64,000 bases of DNA from Mimachlamys varia (GCA_947623455.1 OX392532.1:23472792-23536791), one strand, 5' to 3'. Shown: positions 14,301 through 25,216, counted from the stretch's first letter. Made by a program: numbers and translations. The notes: generated from the letters alone by a model not told the origin.

Positions 14301-17300
14301 TCAAATCAAGAAGTGAGAAAGTAAATGACAATATGAAGTCAAATCACGACAGACAATGAAATATCCTCGATGGAATACAATATATTAGAATACCAACATC
14401 ATGTTAACGATGACCGCAAGATATCCGCCGCAGATAGAACATGATGTATTAAGGGGTCTCCTTATCGACGGGTCACGTTTATACAAACAGGGAGATGTAC
14501 ATTAATCATGATCAAGATCTCTTCGTAAAAATGCGCCGATGTAAATGGCGAGGAAGGGCAATGGTTTTGGTTTCGGTTCGATTGCTTTTCGCCCATTAAC
14601 AGCTAACGTGATTTAAGGACGGTCTCCTGGTGAAATGTGCGTGTGTGTATTTGGGAGACTGTGGTAAGTTCGTGTAAGCCTTCTTGTGATAGTCCGGATA
14701 TTTTGCCGATTGAAAGTGCTAGCACTTTAATTACTGTGAACGTACTTAATTTGGCGCAATCAAATTTTAGCGCATTTTTAGTGCTTGTCATATTAGCGCA
14801 ATGATAAATTCGCGCATCAGTGAAAATAACTATATAAGCAGTATATCAAAACTCCAATTAGCGTAATCATATTTTAGCGCAAAACTTTCAACGCGAAAAG
14901 CGCTAAAATAATATTACCGCGAAAATATGTACGTTTACAGTATACTGCCGCAGGTCCCAATCAGAGCACCCCACGCGGTCCCATTGTACTGACAACAGGT
15001 GATCCAGTCGCTCCACTCTCATAATGATGACCTTTAAGCAGGATAAGTAACTACTACAATTTAAGACTTTGGTATGGCTCGGCCTGGGGACAGAACCCAT
15101 AGCCTTCCTCACAATGTTGAACGGGTAACTAAAGGCCACAGTAAGGTTGTAGTGTCAACGGAGATAATTAGGAAGGACAAAGTTGAAAAATTTATCTCAA
15201 AGATCTCAAATTTAGTCGCCTCTTACTATCACGCAAGGGGGGCAGCAGGTACAATTCTTATAGGCCCTGAAAGATATGGAGAGGGAAGTCAAGCCAACGA
15301 GCCGAACACCATCATATTTGCCGTTATAAGATGGTTACTGTGGGTTTAGGTCATAGTATATGTTCGTAAGGTTGTTGCGTTATTAATTCACGATAATACC
15401 GAAGCGTCAACAAAACCATAACCAGAAATCAAAATCGATTAATCTAGGGGAAAGATATGAACAAAGGAAAGATTTACATGGATACCCTTGTAAAAGTGCA
15501 AGAGAATAAGACCAAGCGTTCCGGAAGAGTTCATCGACGAAACCCGCTTTGTAAACCTTAGTCACATCCAAGTATACATCAAGTTCTCAAAATGAGAATC
15601 GAGTATCATTGTCAATCACAACATAGTGTCTAGTACATTGTAGTTAGGTATCATTATTTTCTTGCTTCAAGTAAACGTTCTAGTAGATGATAAAATAACA
15701 GTTGTGTTCATACTGTAGGTTCCTTTGTTGTTTACATGTCGCAGTTTATTCGTTATTCTAGGGTTAACTCTAAATACCGAGATTTTCAAGATTTATGCCA
15801 GCTGCTGACAAACAAACATAACGGCACGGGGATTCGAAAGATGAAGGCTGATAAAGACTCTGAGCAAATTTTATGGTCGCCATCTTGGTCTCATTGAATG
15901 TAGTTAGATATGCTCATTAATTCCTACTTCTTGCGATTGATAACGATGAGCATGTTCTCTCTTTGAGAACGTGGCATTTACATGGATGTAATCTGGATTT
16001 ACATGGCGGGTTTCTTCGATGAAGCAAAGTTGCTTACCCTTCCGGAACATCTAACCTTATTCTCTTATACTCTTTATAAGTCTTCGTGTAAATCTGTCCT
16101 TAGTTCTTATTTTGCCTCTAGTTTTATCGGTTTTGAGTTCGGATTATGGTTTTGTTAACGCTTCATTTATACGATGTGCTTTGCTGAAGTGATTGACATA
16201 TTATGGTATGTTTGATATCTTGTAAGTGGACTTTCGACATTTGTAGCAATGGTGTACTCATATCGCCTGTAGTGTATAATAGTGAAAATAGCTCTGTCTG
16301 CTAACTAATTAATTCATGTGCACATATGAGTTTGCCTTAAGTGCGGTATATAAGTGGTGTGTAGTATGTATTGAAGTGTATTATATGAAAACAAATTCTA
16401 TATACTGTTGGATATACATATATCATCTGTTAAAAGTTTCATTGCTAATAGGCGTTGCTTGTATAAAAAGCTTTCTATATATGCATTGTTTAAGGTAATA
16501 CTTTTTGAACATGATATTGTGCATTACCATTTTTCATTAATGTCTACATTTACTGAAGTACCTTGGTGTGTGCGTCTGCAATATATAATAAAATCCTATT
16601 ATTATATCAATTTATGTACACGTGAATGCACAATACATTGTAATACAATACGCGTGATTTAATACATTGTTATACAATACACGTGATTTAATACACTGTA
16701 ATAGTATATATATAATGAGGGTAACAGAGTATTATGATATGGCTGTCTAGTGTTTGTTAAGATCATCCAAGCCAGTAAACGTATGCTAATGTGTTGTTAA
16801 TTAGTCTGTAGTGTATCATGATCAGTGGTTTGTGTATAGACGACCACTGATAACAGTATAAGTACCAGTAAATACCAATCATATGTTGTTTATCATCACT
16901 GTATATACAAATCATGGTACACCGGAATAAGCAGGTCCGGACTAATGATAACAGTCTTCGTTTCCTACAGTTAGTCTAGACATTTCTTAAAAGATCAACT
17001 GACTTCCGTCTTAAAACCATTCAATTCCTATGATTTAATTTGTAATTTATGGAAAATGTGGCTATAATTGATATCGAAGGTGACTTATGAATCTGAGATT
17101 TAAATTATTCTTTCCTATAAAGAATTTTGGGGTGAATGAGGGGATTTGAGACGTGATGATGTGTGCTACTTTAGGTGTAGACAAAGATAGTAATATTACC
17201 ATTTTTAAGTACCAGTTGTCACTTAGGGACAAGTACATGTTTTTGTATGACCATTGTTGATCGTTCCATCCTTTAACATTCCACCCCTAAAGATGCATTT

Positions 17301-18893
17301 GAACGTATTCAAATCAAATATTGGGAAGTTGTTTTCGAAATTTCAGGAGTCAATGATTGAACGTTATATCTACAGAATATAATATTCCATTAGTGTTTGT
17401 ATATTGACTTTGGTAGGGAAAACCAATAGTGCTTTAATTGTAAAGCAATTTAATGTGACATCACGTTCTTTAGCATGGAAACTCGTAATGTCTATGAAAG
17501 GAAATAACTCAAAGAAAATATCAAATCTATCAATCAAATATATGTGTTATCGCACATATTCGTCTTAATCAGTAAGAAATATCTCCATTGAACAGTTAAA
17601 CATTATACAGTTTTAACAGCTGTTTCTAAAATCTGTAATGGTGGTGAAGGAGGCGGATTAGATGAATCATGTTGAGAACAATATCGGTAAATTATCTTCA
17701 ACAATGAATACCCTGTCAGGTGGTATATTGTAGGTGAGTGTTATTGTTAGCCAGGTGATAAACAGACAGACAGTGTTGTTCCCCGGCTGATGATACAGAT
17801 GCTGAGGGCTGAGGCTATAGTTACGGTGAGGCTTGTATCCTTTGAGGATTACTATATTAACAGGCGACAGTATGTTAAGGGTTCAGTATAATCCGACAAG
17901 CGTTGGACCAAACAGTAATTCCTCGTAAAGATTACATATTTTCATCAAACTCTCCACAGACATCTTGTAGAGTAGCAGACGATATCTCCAACTGCAGCTG
18001 ATGTAATCAGCCGTAAATGGCCGAGACTGTCAACAGAATCTCCACGACACTAAATATATCTCTCAGAGATCCTCCAACACCATCCTCCCCAGCATAAAGA
18101 TGGCTTCTCTCACCCATTGACATTCCCGTGACTGTGTTCCTCACTAATTAATTGTTACTTGAATCACGGGTAAGCTTACAGAATTACACGATTCTCTCTC
18201 GCCCCTTTGGTTTGATACAAAGCGACGTCTGTGAGTGAGATCCACGGATACACACGACGACTCGAATGGTAACCTCATTTGCCAAAAAGCATTGCCAGCG
18301 AGAGTAGTATTAATGGAAGGTGCTGTGATTACATCTGTTACATGGTAACAAAGGACTATACTTTTATAATCGATATCTCTTACATGGATTTCACTGCCCC
18401 TCTTGGCATCACCATACAGTGCTGTTTTATAATTCAGTTTGATATTGAAAACCCGCAGTCAATGGTAATTTCTCGTATGGCCGCCTTGCTGTTGTATGTC
18501 ATTGTTGTAAAATGGATCATCAATATGCAACTGATGCATGTAATATATTTGTCTGTTGTCATTTTTACCATAATTTTCTATGTGTATTATAACTCATGCA
18601 TACGTGTACTCTTTTCTTACTCACTATAAGCCCTCTATCGGAAATAAAGTATGATGTATGTTATACACATTTGTATATATTATAATATCGTCAATTATTC
18701 CATTGGTTTTTATTTGTTATATACACACATTTGTTTTTGCAACATGAAGGTATTATTCTGCGGGCAGCACGATATTAATGTAAATCGATTATTGAATATA
18801 CCCAAATGTTCTGATGGTGACAGAAATAGCCAAACTATATATGGTTTACATACCTGACAACAACGTCCAAACCATACGCTCTTGTGTCGTCAT
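5208..18893 (-). CDS. Gene 1: secreted/membrane Cys-rich mucin-like protein, 11-exon model
   Basis: Predicted join on the minus strand: 18893-18854, 13872-13737, 13084-12963, 11673-11589, 10070-9928, 9670-9583, 9424-9239, 8972-8776, 7623-6502, 5691-5494, 5383-5208. The total is 2493 nt, 830 codons plus stop, and every junction keeps frame. Protein order: signal peptide (about 1-25), Cys module 1 (28-98), module 2 (101-175), module 3 (177-about 300, with an inserted exon), Ser/Thr-rich stalk (about 307-772) with an 11-residue tandem repeat at 364-528, and a hydrophobic C-terminus (about 800-819). The six-Cys, two-exon modules recall small extracellular helical Cys domains such as DUF19/T20D4.11-like; I cannot confirm the family. 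The likely role is a glycosylated surface or mucus protein, by inference from architecture. Weakest points are the exon 7 donor and the exon 11 acceptor. Gene 2 in this window is a paralogue. Confidence 0.72.
5494..5691 (-). CDS. Gene 1 exon 10: Ser/Thr/Pro-rich stalk
   Basis: The acceptor CATTATTTCATTATTAG and donor AATG|GTAAGA are good; phases 1 to 1 and 65 full codons. Nearly half the residues are Ser, Thr or Pro (for example SSVHTSSSTTETVTEK). Phase matches exon 9, giving a Gly codon at the junction. Confidence 0.72.
6285..6430 (-). repeat. Repeat family A fragment in gene 1 intron 9
   Basis: Matches the end of family A (ACCAAAGCGTCAACAAAACC through GGTGTTCCGGAAGAGTAAGC), inverted relative to the copy at 48 kb. 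Confidence 0.75.
6502..7623 (-). CDS. Gene 1 exon 9: long Ser/Thr-rich stalk exon with 11-residue repeats
   Basis: It is open for 373 codons. The acceptor CCATGTTCCAG|TC fits the phase left by exon 8, and the donor AATCAAG|GTGATT gives phase 1. Residues 364-528 are about 15 tandem copies of EIVTKS-x5 in two versions: seven with N-glycosylation sequon NST (EIVTKSLNSTA) and seven with PTPM (EIVTKSPTPMA), plus one degenerate unit. The rest is Ser/Thr/Pro-rich with further sequons. This is a mucin-like extended stalk by composition. The plus strand is also open here but reads as a shadow of the repeat. Confidence 0.75.
7040..7535 (-). repeat. 33-bp coding tandem repeat in gene 1 stalk
   Basis: About 15 units of 33 bp, in frame and without stops, alternate between two sequence versions in an irregular order. 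The units are nearly identical in DNA, which points to recent unequal exchange. Confidence 0.92.
7624..8775. other. Gene 1 intron 8
   Basis: AT-rich sequence with no recognised element and no supported exon. Confidence 0.5.
8776..8972 (-). CDS. Gene 1 exon 8: second half of module 3 and start of Ser/Thr stalk
   Basis: The acceptor GTTTACTTTTCTAG and donor TTCCA|GTGAGT are good; phases 2 to 1. It has Cys at KEC and TPC with the usual six-residue spacing, lacks the sixth Cys, then turns Thr/Ser-rich (ESAETTTIVTT). In the same place, exon 8 of gene 2 passes from its Cys module into a Thr/Pro tract. Confidence 0.72.
9239..9424 (-). CDS. Gene 1 exon 7, possible cassette exon inside module 3
   Basis: It follows a good acceptor (ATATTTGCAG) and stays open for 61 codons, with Cys at QNC, VPC, ENC and DDC. 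The only donor in the phase required by exon 8 is the weak CAACT|GTCTGA; an in-frame stop follows 10 nt later. Both ends would be phase 2, so the 186-nt exon can be skipped without a frameshift. It could also be a terminal exon of a short isoform, or spurious. Confidence 0.42.
9583..9670 (-). CDS. Gene 1 exon 6: first half of Cys module 3
   Basis: The acceptor TCTAATCAG and donor GAGAG|GTGAAT fit; phases 1 to 2. Cys occur at KDC and TSC, but the usual third Cys before the splice is replaced by YTER. Joining to exon 5 gives an Ala codon across the junction. It has an NVT sequon. It can be spliced in frame to exon 7 or directly to exon 8. Confidence 0.75.
9871..9958 (-). repeat. 47-bp two-copy tandem duplication of exon 5 end plus splice donor
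   Basis: The segment spanning the end of exon 5, its donor and about 12 bp of intron appears twice, 47 bp apart, with one base change near the second donor (GGCAG versus GACAG before GTATGTG). Both copies keep a strong donor. Confidence 0.85.
9928..10070 (-). CDS. Gene 1 exon 5: second half of Cys module 2
   Basis: The acceptor GCGTTATTTCAG and donor GCAG|GTATGTG are good; phases 2 to 1. Cys occur at IEC, ITC and GVC, with an N-glycosylation sequon NIT. The last part of this exon with its donor is duplicated in tandem 47 bp downstream (second donor at 9881/9880). Use of the second donor would shift the frame, so the first is taken. Confidence 0.8.
10262..11560. repeat. 34-bp minisatellite carrying CACGTG and CAGCTG in most units (gene 1 intron 4)
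   Basis: About 38 tandem units based on ACACGTGGTATAGACAGCTG followed by TCTTGGTAAGGAGG. Most units hold both a CACGTG and a CAGCTG palindrome (E-box cores), often inside GACAGCTGTC. The 34-bp period rotates the reading frame, so open frames here are artefacts. Confidence 0.92.
11589..11673 (-). CDS. Gene 1 exon 4: first half of Cys module 2
   Basis: The acceptor TTATTTTATTCTAG and donor TAG|GTAAGTAAG are near consensus; phases 1 to 2. Cys occur at VCP, LDC and SYC, the last just before the splice. The following intron carries the 34-bp E-box-like array. Confidence 0.8.
11674..12962. other. Gene 1 intron 3
   Basis: AT-rich; near the exon 3 side (12800-12960) a degenerate local repeat of TCTGTGACGTA...TTTTACATA...GTTACGTACAT appears several times. 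No other feature. Confidence 0.5.
12963..13084 (-). CDS. Gene 1 exon 3: second half of Cys module 1
   Basis: The acceptor GTTATTGTAG and donor TTCAG|GTAAAG fit well; phases are 2 in and 1 out. It carries the second Cys triplet: PAC, then seven residues to KAC, then ESC near the end. The paired 1-2/2-1 exon design recurs in every module of both genes. Confidence 0.8.
13315..13450 (+). repeat. Interspersed repeat family B, short copy
   Basis: Shares ACAGTATGCCGAAAAAATGA, CAGCTGTTTCGTCCTCCTAG and GCTCTTCAGTGATGCTAG with five other copies in the window. Confidence 0.85.
13737..13872 (-). CDS. Gene 1 exon 2: end of signal peptide and first half of Cys module 1
   Basis: The acceptor TTTTCCTGCCAACAG and donor AT|GTAAGG are both good; phases are 1 in and 2 out. 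It finishes the hydrophobic signal core (CLLCVY) and gives Cys at LDC, AAC and NTC, the third lying directly before the splice. One N-glycosylation sequon (NET) is present. Confidence 0.78.
14102..14204. repeat. Inverted-repeat element
   Basis: TAATACCAAACATATTTCAC at the left is matched by an inverted GTGAAATATATTTGGTATTA at the right, both beside CACTCGTGA. It looks like a foldback or MITE fragment. Confidence 0.65.
14590..15270 (-). mobile_element. SINE-like interspersed element, copy 2, interrupted by a MITE-like insert
   Basis: The inverse of the element at 1555-2040; both ends match. The match breaks at about 14731 and resumes at about 14942. Confidence 0.55.
14732..14941. mobile_element. 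MITE-like insert with terminal inverted repeats
   Basis: It begins ACTGTGAACGTACTTA and ends TATGTACGTTTACAGT, an imperfect inverted repeat of 16 bp, and sits inside the SINE-like copy. The interior is rich in TTAGCGC motifs and non-coding. Confidence 0.7.
15395..15625 (-). repeat. Repeat family A copy, inverted
   Basis: Runs from ACCGAAGCGTCAACAAAACC through the GTTCCGGAAGAG block to AATGAGAATCGAGTATCATT. Confidence 0.8.
15715..16170 (+). repeat. Repeat family A, near full-length copy
   Basis: Runs from TTGTTTACATGTCGCAGTTT to GGTTTTGTTAACGCTTC and faces the inverted copy just before it. Confidence 0.8.
18854..18893 (-). CDS. Gene 1 coding exon 1 (start of signal peptide)
   Basis: ATG in good context (GCAGCCATGA) begins MTTQERMVWTLLS and ends in phase 1 at CAG|GTATGT. 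Joined to exon 2 it makes a typical signal peptide with a hydrophobic core of about 16 residues. An in-frame upstream ATG exists at about 18930 but would put a charged stretch ahead of the core, so the downstream start is preferred. Gene 2 begins in the same way (MTKQ...), which supports homologous first exons. The 5' UTR lies somewhere in 18894-19170; no clear TATA box was seen. Confidence 0.62.
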
Positions 18894-20009
18894 GGCTGCC
18901 CGTGTGTATTTCTCCGCTATTTCCAACATGTGTATGGTGTTTCTCTCTGTGCAGTTCCCGTCTCAGTATAATCGTCTGGCCCGTAGTGGACGAGTGTTGT
19001 ACAATGCACACGTGAGTGAGACGATGCCCGTGCGCCGGGTGACTAAACATCCGTCCATTGTATCCCGGAGGTGTGATACACATGATCAGCCTCAGAGTGC
19101 GGGCCTGTGTGAGGCTCAGCCAGACACTGCAGAGTGGGCGTTTCCTAGTATGATAATGAGACATGACGACAAAGACTGGAAATCACATTTTATTTGTGTT
19201 TGTATTTTAACACACTGGTGACATGTTCTTCCAAACATTAAAAATTTATAGTTACCGAATATGGTGAAATTATAGCTCTTTCCCTTCTGATTGTTTTTGT
19301 TTTTGGCTAGACGAAAAAACATGTGTAAAGTAACTGGTAGATATATAAACAAAATGACATTTACAATAATAAAAACGTTTCAAAGTATTTCTCTAGTGTT
19401 TAGATAAGGAAATACTCATATATTCTTTTGTGTATGTAACATATATATATATATTTTTAATTTAACAATCAAAAGTACTGTAAATGCATTTTTGTGTATA
19501 TTAAGGAGCAAATAATTGGTATGCAGTATTATATACATAAACGTATTTTTTTTATTAGATCAATTTTAATAGCAAATGCCAGATACTTGAATGATGTGTC
19601 AATAATCTAAATGTCTTGTTTGTAGATTTGTTGTCACAATAGTAAGGGAGAAATGACCTATTCGGCCTGTCAAGTGAGTATTTCTTACGCTTCACGAAAA
19701 GCAAAACGTTTCACCTTTTTGGTTATGTGTATTAATCTATTTTTTTTTATTTAAACTTTACATGATTAAATGGAGAAAAAAAGATATGCGTTAATGCGTT
19801 TCTAGGAAATATCGGTGATGAAAAGGGGCAAAACATGGAAATCGAAATAGATCTGAATGTACTATGTGCATGAACCTATAAGTCGCAGAACTGAAAAAAC
19901 CGTTATAGGAGTACTTGTAAATTTCAAAATAGCTATAAAAATATTGTTAATGAACCGCGCCACCACTTAGATAAAAAAGTAATCAGAAGAAATTCCCACC
20001 AACCCTGAA

Positions 20010-20187
20010 AAGACCTGAATACTCATATATTGGAGGGTGAGAGTAAGTGTGAACGACTCGGTTCTCAATTTGAGGACCTGATGTTTACTTGGATGTGACA
20101 AAGATTTACAAGGCGGGTATCGTTGATGAAACGGAATACGCTTACTCTTCCGGAACACCCCGTCTTATTCTCTTGTACTTTTACGTT
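20010..20187 (+). repeat. Repeat family A, left half of an inverted pair
   Basis: Forward family A sequence from GAACGACTCGGTTCTC to ACACCCCGTCTTATTCTC, ending next to an inverted copy. Confidence 0.75.
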
Positions 20188-20445
20188 AATAAGACACCAG
20201 GTGTTTCGGAAGAGTAAGCGTTTTCTGCTTCATTGACGACACGTCATGTGAATTTAAGTCACATCCAAGTAAACATCAATCCTCAAAATGGGTCAATCAC
20301 AAAAAGTAAGCAAACTCAGAAACGTCCATCTTCATATCACCCAACGATACAGAATATTTATCTGAGATCAAGATTGCGATTCTTAAACTTGCCAATAGTC
20401 TTTATCAACCTGCATCTCTTGAATGCATGTGCCGAAAGTTTGTTG
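20188..20445 (-). repeat. Repeat family A, right half of an inverted pair
   Basis: Starts with the inverted ACCAGGTGTTTCGGAAGAGT within about 10 bp of the forward copy and runs to CTGCATCTCTTGAAT. Confidence 0.75.
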
Positions 20446-21374
20446 GTCAGTAGCAAAGACGAAACCACCTTATGTGGCTGTGTAACTATGTTTACTTTAT
20501 TCATTACCAATGCTAATAAACTCTTACTCTGGTGGACTAAGGTTCAAATTTTGAGATATGGAATGTTGTATTTTGCTTGTTTACTGCTTAGTCCTCTAGG
20601 TTGCCATTACGTGGATAGCTACAATGACGTCTTTCGAGTTGTGGCGCAGTTAATAATTGACGCTCTCTATCAATAATTGACTGGAACCATTTCTCCTTTC
20701 ATTTGTCTAATTAAGAAGTTTACATTCCTTCTGTTTCAGCATTCTTTTAGACCCATTAGGATTTCAACCAATTTGTCGCTGTAATCATCAACCAACGAAT
20801 CTTGCAATAACGAAACATCTGTATACCGAAGTGTCAATATGTTGTGACTAACTAATTATATTACAAAGTTCTATAGGTCAATTCACATTTTGTGTCTTAC
20901 GATAACCATGTAACCAAAGAAATAACTAGACAAACAAAACAAAACACTTTGCGACATTAAAGAGACAATTTATTGTATTCATGTTGACATTTAAAAATGT
21001 GTTATCCAAAATTAAACTTAGTAATGAATTACATTGTTTATCTTTCAACCTGAAATAACCACACCCTGTGAACTTTAACGTTTGTATAGTTTTCCCTGAA
21101 GCGCTAAACCTATTATATTAAATCAGGCACTGATGAAGTCATTTGAGTTTCTCGATAAATTGACCAGGACGGATGTAACACTGGTTCATCATGTCCGTGT
21201 CCTTAGTCAGTATCCGACTGATGTAACAGGCGCCGTCTCCAATGGGTCGATAGGTCATCAATATAACTTAACGTGGGAACATTATTCACATGGATCAAAA
21301 CACGTAGACACCAGAATCGCTTCAGTTCACAAAGGATATCAAACTTAAATAATTTTACTTCTAAATTCATAAGT

Positions 21375-21590
21375 TAAAGGGGTTTTACGCACCTGACCCT
21401 TCTGCTTCTACATTAGTTTAGAAATTTTGGATTCCCACCTTTTGGCCCCAAGCATCACTGAAGAGTCCTAGGAGGACGAAACAGCTGTATGGTGCAGTTT
21501 AATTAATTTTTTCGGCATGCTGTATCTATTACTAAGTTTAAAAGGTGCAGAACATGTGTGTGTTACGTCATCCTTCATAGATAAGGCCAA
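21375..21590 (-). repeat. Repeat family B copy, inverted
   Basis: Contains CTTCTGCTTCTACATTAGTT, CCTAGGAGGACGAAACAGCT and TTTCGGCATGCTGTATCTAT, as in the copies at 62 and 63 kb. Confidence 0.85.
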
Positions 21591-23204
21591 ACCCTGATAA
21601 ATTGATTAATTGAAGATTGGTTTTCTGTTTTTGTGCCTTACGTCCTTAAATAGTTATGGTCAATTGGAGGAAAACTGGAGTACCCGTATATAGACTATTG
21701 ATCTGCGAGCAGTATAAAGCAACTGTCCAAAACTATTTAAGCATCGTGAATGACATTATACTATACGATAATATATATACGATTTAAAAGGTAATATCGT
21801 ATATAATATCTTAGATTTAAGGTTTATCTAGAACAAAATATTCGATATCCGACATTTCAAATCATGCAAGTGTTTCTTGTTTAGAAATTTTGACAAAAAT
21901 GTTACTGCAATTATTGAAGCAAAGAAATGGGATTAATAAATTTTTCGACGCTAGCGAATTATTTAAGCATTGAACTGTTTTCAGTTGACATTCATAGGCT
22001 TTATGAATGCCAACTGTTAAAAAGCAAATTCAATGAAGCACGCTAGCGTTTAAAGTTGTATTTGTCTTTGTCCATTTTGGAATTCATATTACCTATGAAT
22101 GCCACAAGAAAACAGTTCAATACTTATATGTATCATTTTTTGAATCATAAAACAATCAATAACTTATTTTATTTCTCAGCATTTAGATCAAACACTGTAT
22201 TCATCCAACAGCCAACACCGGGGAACAGTCAATGATAACCTACGTTATTATTATGAAGTCATTACAATGATGACGTCAATAATCTGTCAATGGCAGTCAT
22301 AGCCTGATGAATGCCAACTGAATTTGGTAGGGTCATATATTGACAATACCATGAAATGGTTAATACATATATATAGAAGCAGCATCACCGCCATTAGCAG
22401 CGATATGTTGAGATATAATAACATTAGGTCCGTCACTAAACTCCACCTTATACTGTCACAGGTAACTGACTCATTAATTTCTCATTGCAATGATTGACCT
22501 TATAATAACATTTGTGATCATTATTCGAATCTTCATAAAATATACTTCTAAATACTGCGAAACGCAAAAGTTGGTTAAAGAAGCTCTGTCAAACATCTTT
22601 CAAACGAAATGTTTGATTCCATGAATGTAAATCAAAAAGTCCTTTGTCAACAATATTTTATTGTTTTATTTGTGATTGCTTCATCTATCAATATAAACCT
22701 GAACAATAACACAGCAAGCAAATCAAGCGACAAGAATAGAACAAGCAATGAAATGATATTAATATATTAATGGAATTTCATCATGAACAACAATGGAGAT
22801 TTAGTGATCTCTTTCAGCAGTACAAGTAAAACTGACCAATGTCTATCATACATTCACAGATTATTATGAATTATTTAATTTATCTACACCCTTGCTTCCA
22901 TTGTGTGTGAACACTATGAAATGTGACATTATAATACTGCTTAAAACGAGATGATAATTCAAAGGGACATTTTGTTTAAAAGCGTAAACGAAACCAGGAA
23001 ATTCCTCTCTATCTGAAGATACTCCATTTATTATCATACGAAAAACGAACAAATTAAAGACGAAATTGTTCTAATTCAAATTGATATAAACCCATAGAGA
23101 GCAGGTGTCTGTTTTTTTATATACATTTAAAATAAATTATAAAGGAATAGTTTCAGTGAGTCGATACTAGCTATTTTTCTGCCAGGAAGTATTAACATTT
23201 TTAA

Positions 23205-23705
23205 ATTTAGGATAGAGTTGTGGGTGGATTTAGAATGAGTTGTGAGTAGATTTAGAATGAGTTGTGGGTGAATTTAGGAAAGATTTGTCAGTGGATTTAG
23301 GATAGAGTTGTGGATGGATCAAGGATAGGGATGTTGGTGGATTTAGGATGAGTTGTGGGTGGATTTAGGATAGGGTTGTTGGTGGATGTTAGGATAGAGT
23401 TGTGGGTGGATTTAGGATGAGTTTTGGGTGGATTTAGGATGAGTTGTGGGTGGATTTAGGATGAGTTGTGGGTGGATTTAGGATAGAGTTGTGGATGGAT
23501 TAAGGATAGGGATGTTGGTGGATTTAGGATGAGTTGTGGGTGTATTTAGGATGAGTTGTGGGTAGATTTAGGATGAGTTGTGCGTAGATTTAGGATGAGT
23601 TTTTGGTAGATTTAGGATGAGTTTTGAATGGATTTAGGATGAGTTGTGGGTGGATTAAGGATAGGGTTTTGGATGGATTTAGGATATGGTTGTTGGTTGA
23701 TTTAA
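23205..23705. repeat. Roughly 21-bp minisatellite
   Basis: About 22 irregular units of GGATTTAGGATGAGTTGTGG with variants (GATAGAGTTGTGGATGGATT). It is T/G-rich on the plus strand and non-coding. Confidence 0.88.
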
Positions 23706-25148
23706 GACAGTGTTTTTCCTAGAATAAACCGGAGGTATTACACAAATATTTTCCAAGTAACCATATTATAAATTGACAAACAAATAATTACAATCATTTA
23801 AAGCGATATGTATAGCATCCTTTGGCGTACAAAAACACACCGACGACATAGTATTTATACATTGTCATAACATTTACTTGGTTATAAGTTCAATTTGTTC
23901 AATACGTCAATACTTACGTAACATAAAAACAAGATATTACTCTAATTTTAAATGTAGCAAATACATTTAACATTATGAATTAAAGTATACATTGTATAAT
24001 CAAACAAGTAATTAATATATTAAAAAGTTTGTGACTCCGTGTTTAATTCAGTGAAAACACAATGCTTCATTTTTGTAACACCAAGCAAGATCTGGTCCTA
24101 ATGGCCTTAAATAGATATCACTCACTATGAGCACCTCTCCTAATCCTGGATCACACTTTCATTATATATCATCGAGAACGTCAAGTTTGGGCTTTATATG
24201 CGATTTTAATTACTAGTTAGTACATGGAATGTGTGTACAATGTAACAGCTACAATGTATCTACATGCCACGTAAATCAAGGTACATATATATTTAAATAT
24301 GATTTCAAGCACTGTTGTCGTAGATTTATAGTTTTATCATAAACAATATGATATTCAAATTAGTGTACATGTAAAAGGACTGTCTTAAACAGTTATGCCT
24401 GTATCAAATAAAGATGACAAGATATTCAAGCAGAAAATATGATGCTTCCTACTGTGAGACCGATCAGGCATAGCGCGAGAGCACGCGCTCAAGCACGTGA
24501 ACAAATGACATTGATTTGATTCGTTTTACTAGCTTAACTTAAAGGCCCAGTATACGTAACTTTCGGCAAAACTTGAAGCGAAAATCAAGCCTTATAACTT
24601 ATTTTAATTAGAGATTAATTGATATCAGCGACATCCAAGATTAATTCTTACGCGGTTACCGGTACAGCAGCAGTTGAAACTATTTGTAAACACGTGTCCA
24701 TTTTGAACTGTCTTCTAACTTAAGCTTCGGTTTGTTGTTGAAGTGGGCCACACCTGAATTATTTTCAATTCTTTGGATTTTTCTATCAAGAGTTTCTTGT
24801 AAGTTACCGTTCAGGTTTACTTCGTTTTAGACTTATTTTTGTATCATCTGGATTTTTTTTCAGAATTTTTTAGAATCACGAAAAAATTACGGATATTGAG
24901 CCTATAAAGGTGGTTATACAAAAATGTAGCTCGTGACATTGGATTAAGATAAGAGATGCACCATCTGTAGATTGCACACTTCCCGTCCTTATGTAAGTAT
25001 ACAGATAGTGGTGATATACAGTAAAGATGAGTCCTGTTTCCGCTGTATCTTATACATGTCACGTGATGACTGTGTCCTTCAGTGTAACTTCCCAAATCCA
25101 TGTATGGAATGCACTACGTATACCTCGAGATATATAACTCCTACACAC

Positions 25149-25216
25149 TCATACAAACGTCCGTATAACACACAGCAAAGTCACCAGGACTAACGGAAAC
25201 ACTCTGGCCTTGGTCC
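25149..25216 (-). CDS. Gene 2 exon 11: hydrophobic GPI-like C-terminal tail and stop
   Basis: After the strong acceptor TTTCTTTGTTTTCCAG, 21 codons and TGA follow in the required phase. The sequence TKARVFPLVLVTLLCVIRTF is a short basic spacer and a hydrophobic end with no cytoplasmic tail, as in GPI-attachment signals. A single-pass anchor is the alternative. Confidence 0.72.

Larger units (their letters stand above)
13873..18853. other. Gene 1 intron 1
   Basis: A 5-kb intron. It holds an inverted-repeat element near 14.1 kb, the SINE-like copy with its nested insert (14590-15270), and repeat A copies (15395-16170). A moderately GC-rich stretch at 17930-18150 looks exon-like by composition but has stops in most frames and no good splice pair. 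Confidence 0.5.
19171..25148. other. Intergenic region between gene 1 start and gene 2 end
   Basis: No supported exon. It contains a palindromic pair of repeat A copies (20010-20445), a repeat B copy (21375-21590), small hairpins around 21.96-22.1 kb and the 23.2-kb minisatellite. The 3' UTR of gene 2 lies in its upper part. Confidence 0.55.

Noticed and set aside
15074..15349. 91-codon plus-strand frame
   Set aside because: Lies inside the SINE-like copy; a repeat artefact.
17930..18150. GC-richer stretch in gene 1 intron 1 with a roughly 40-codon minus frame
   Set aside because: No acceptor/donor pair fits a symmetric exon there, and exons 1 and 2 already join cleanly.
18814..19221. 135-codon plus-strand frame with an apparent internal exon (18957-19010)
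   Set aside because: The region fits better as the 5' UTR and first exon of gene 1 on the minus strand, which joins in phase to exon 2 as a signal peptide; no plus-strand partner exon was seen.
24844..25193. Open frames on both strands just beyond gene 2 exon 11
   Set aside because: They fall in the predicted 3' UTR, with no splice sites matching the gene's phases.
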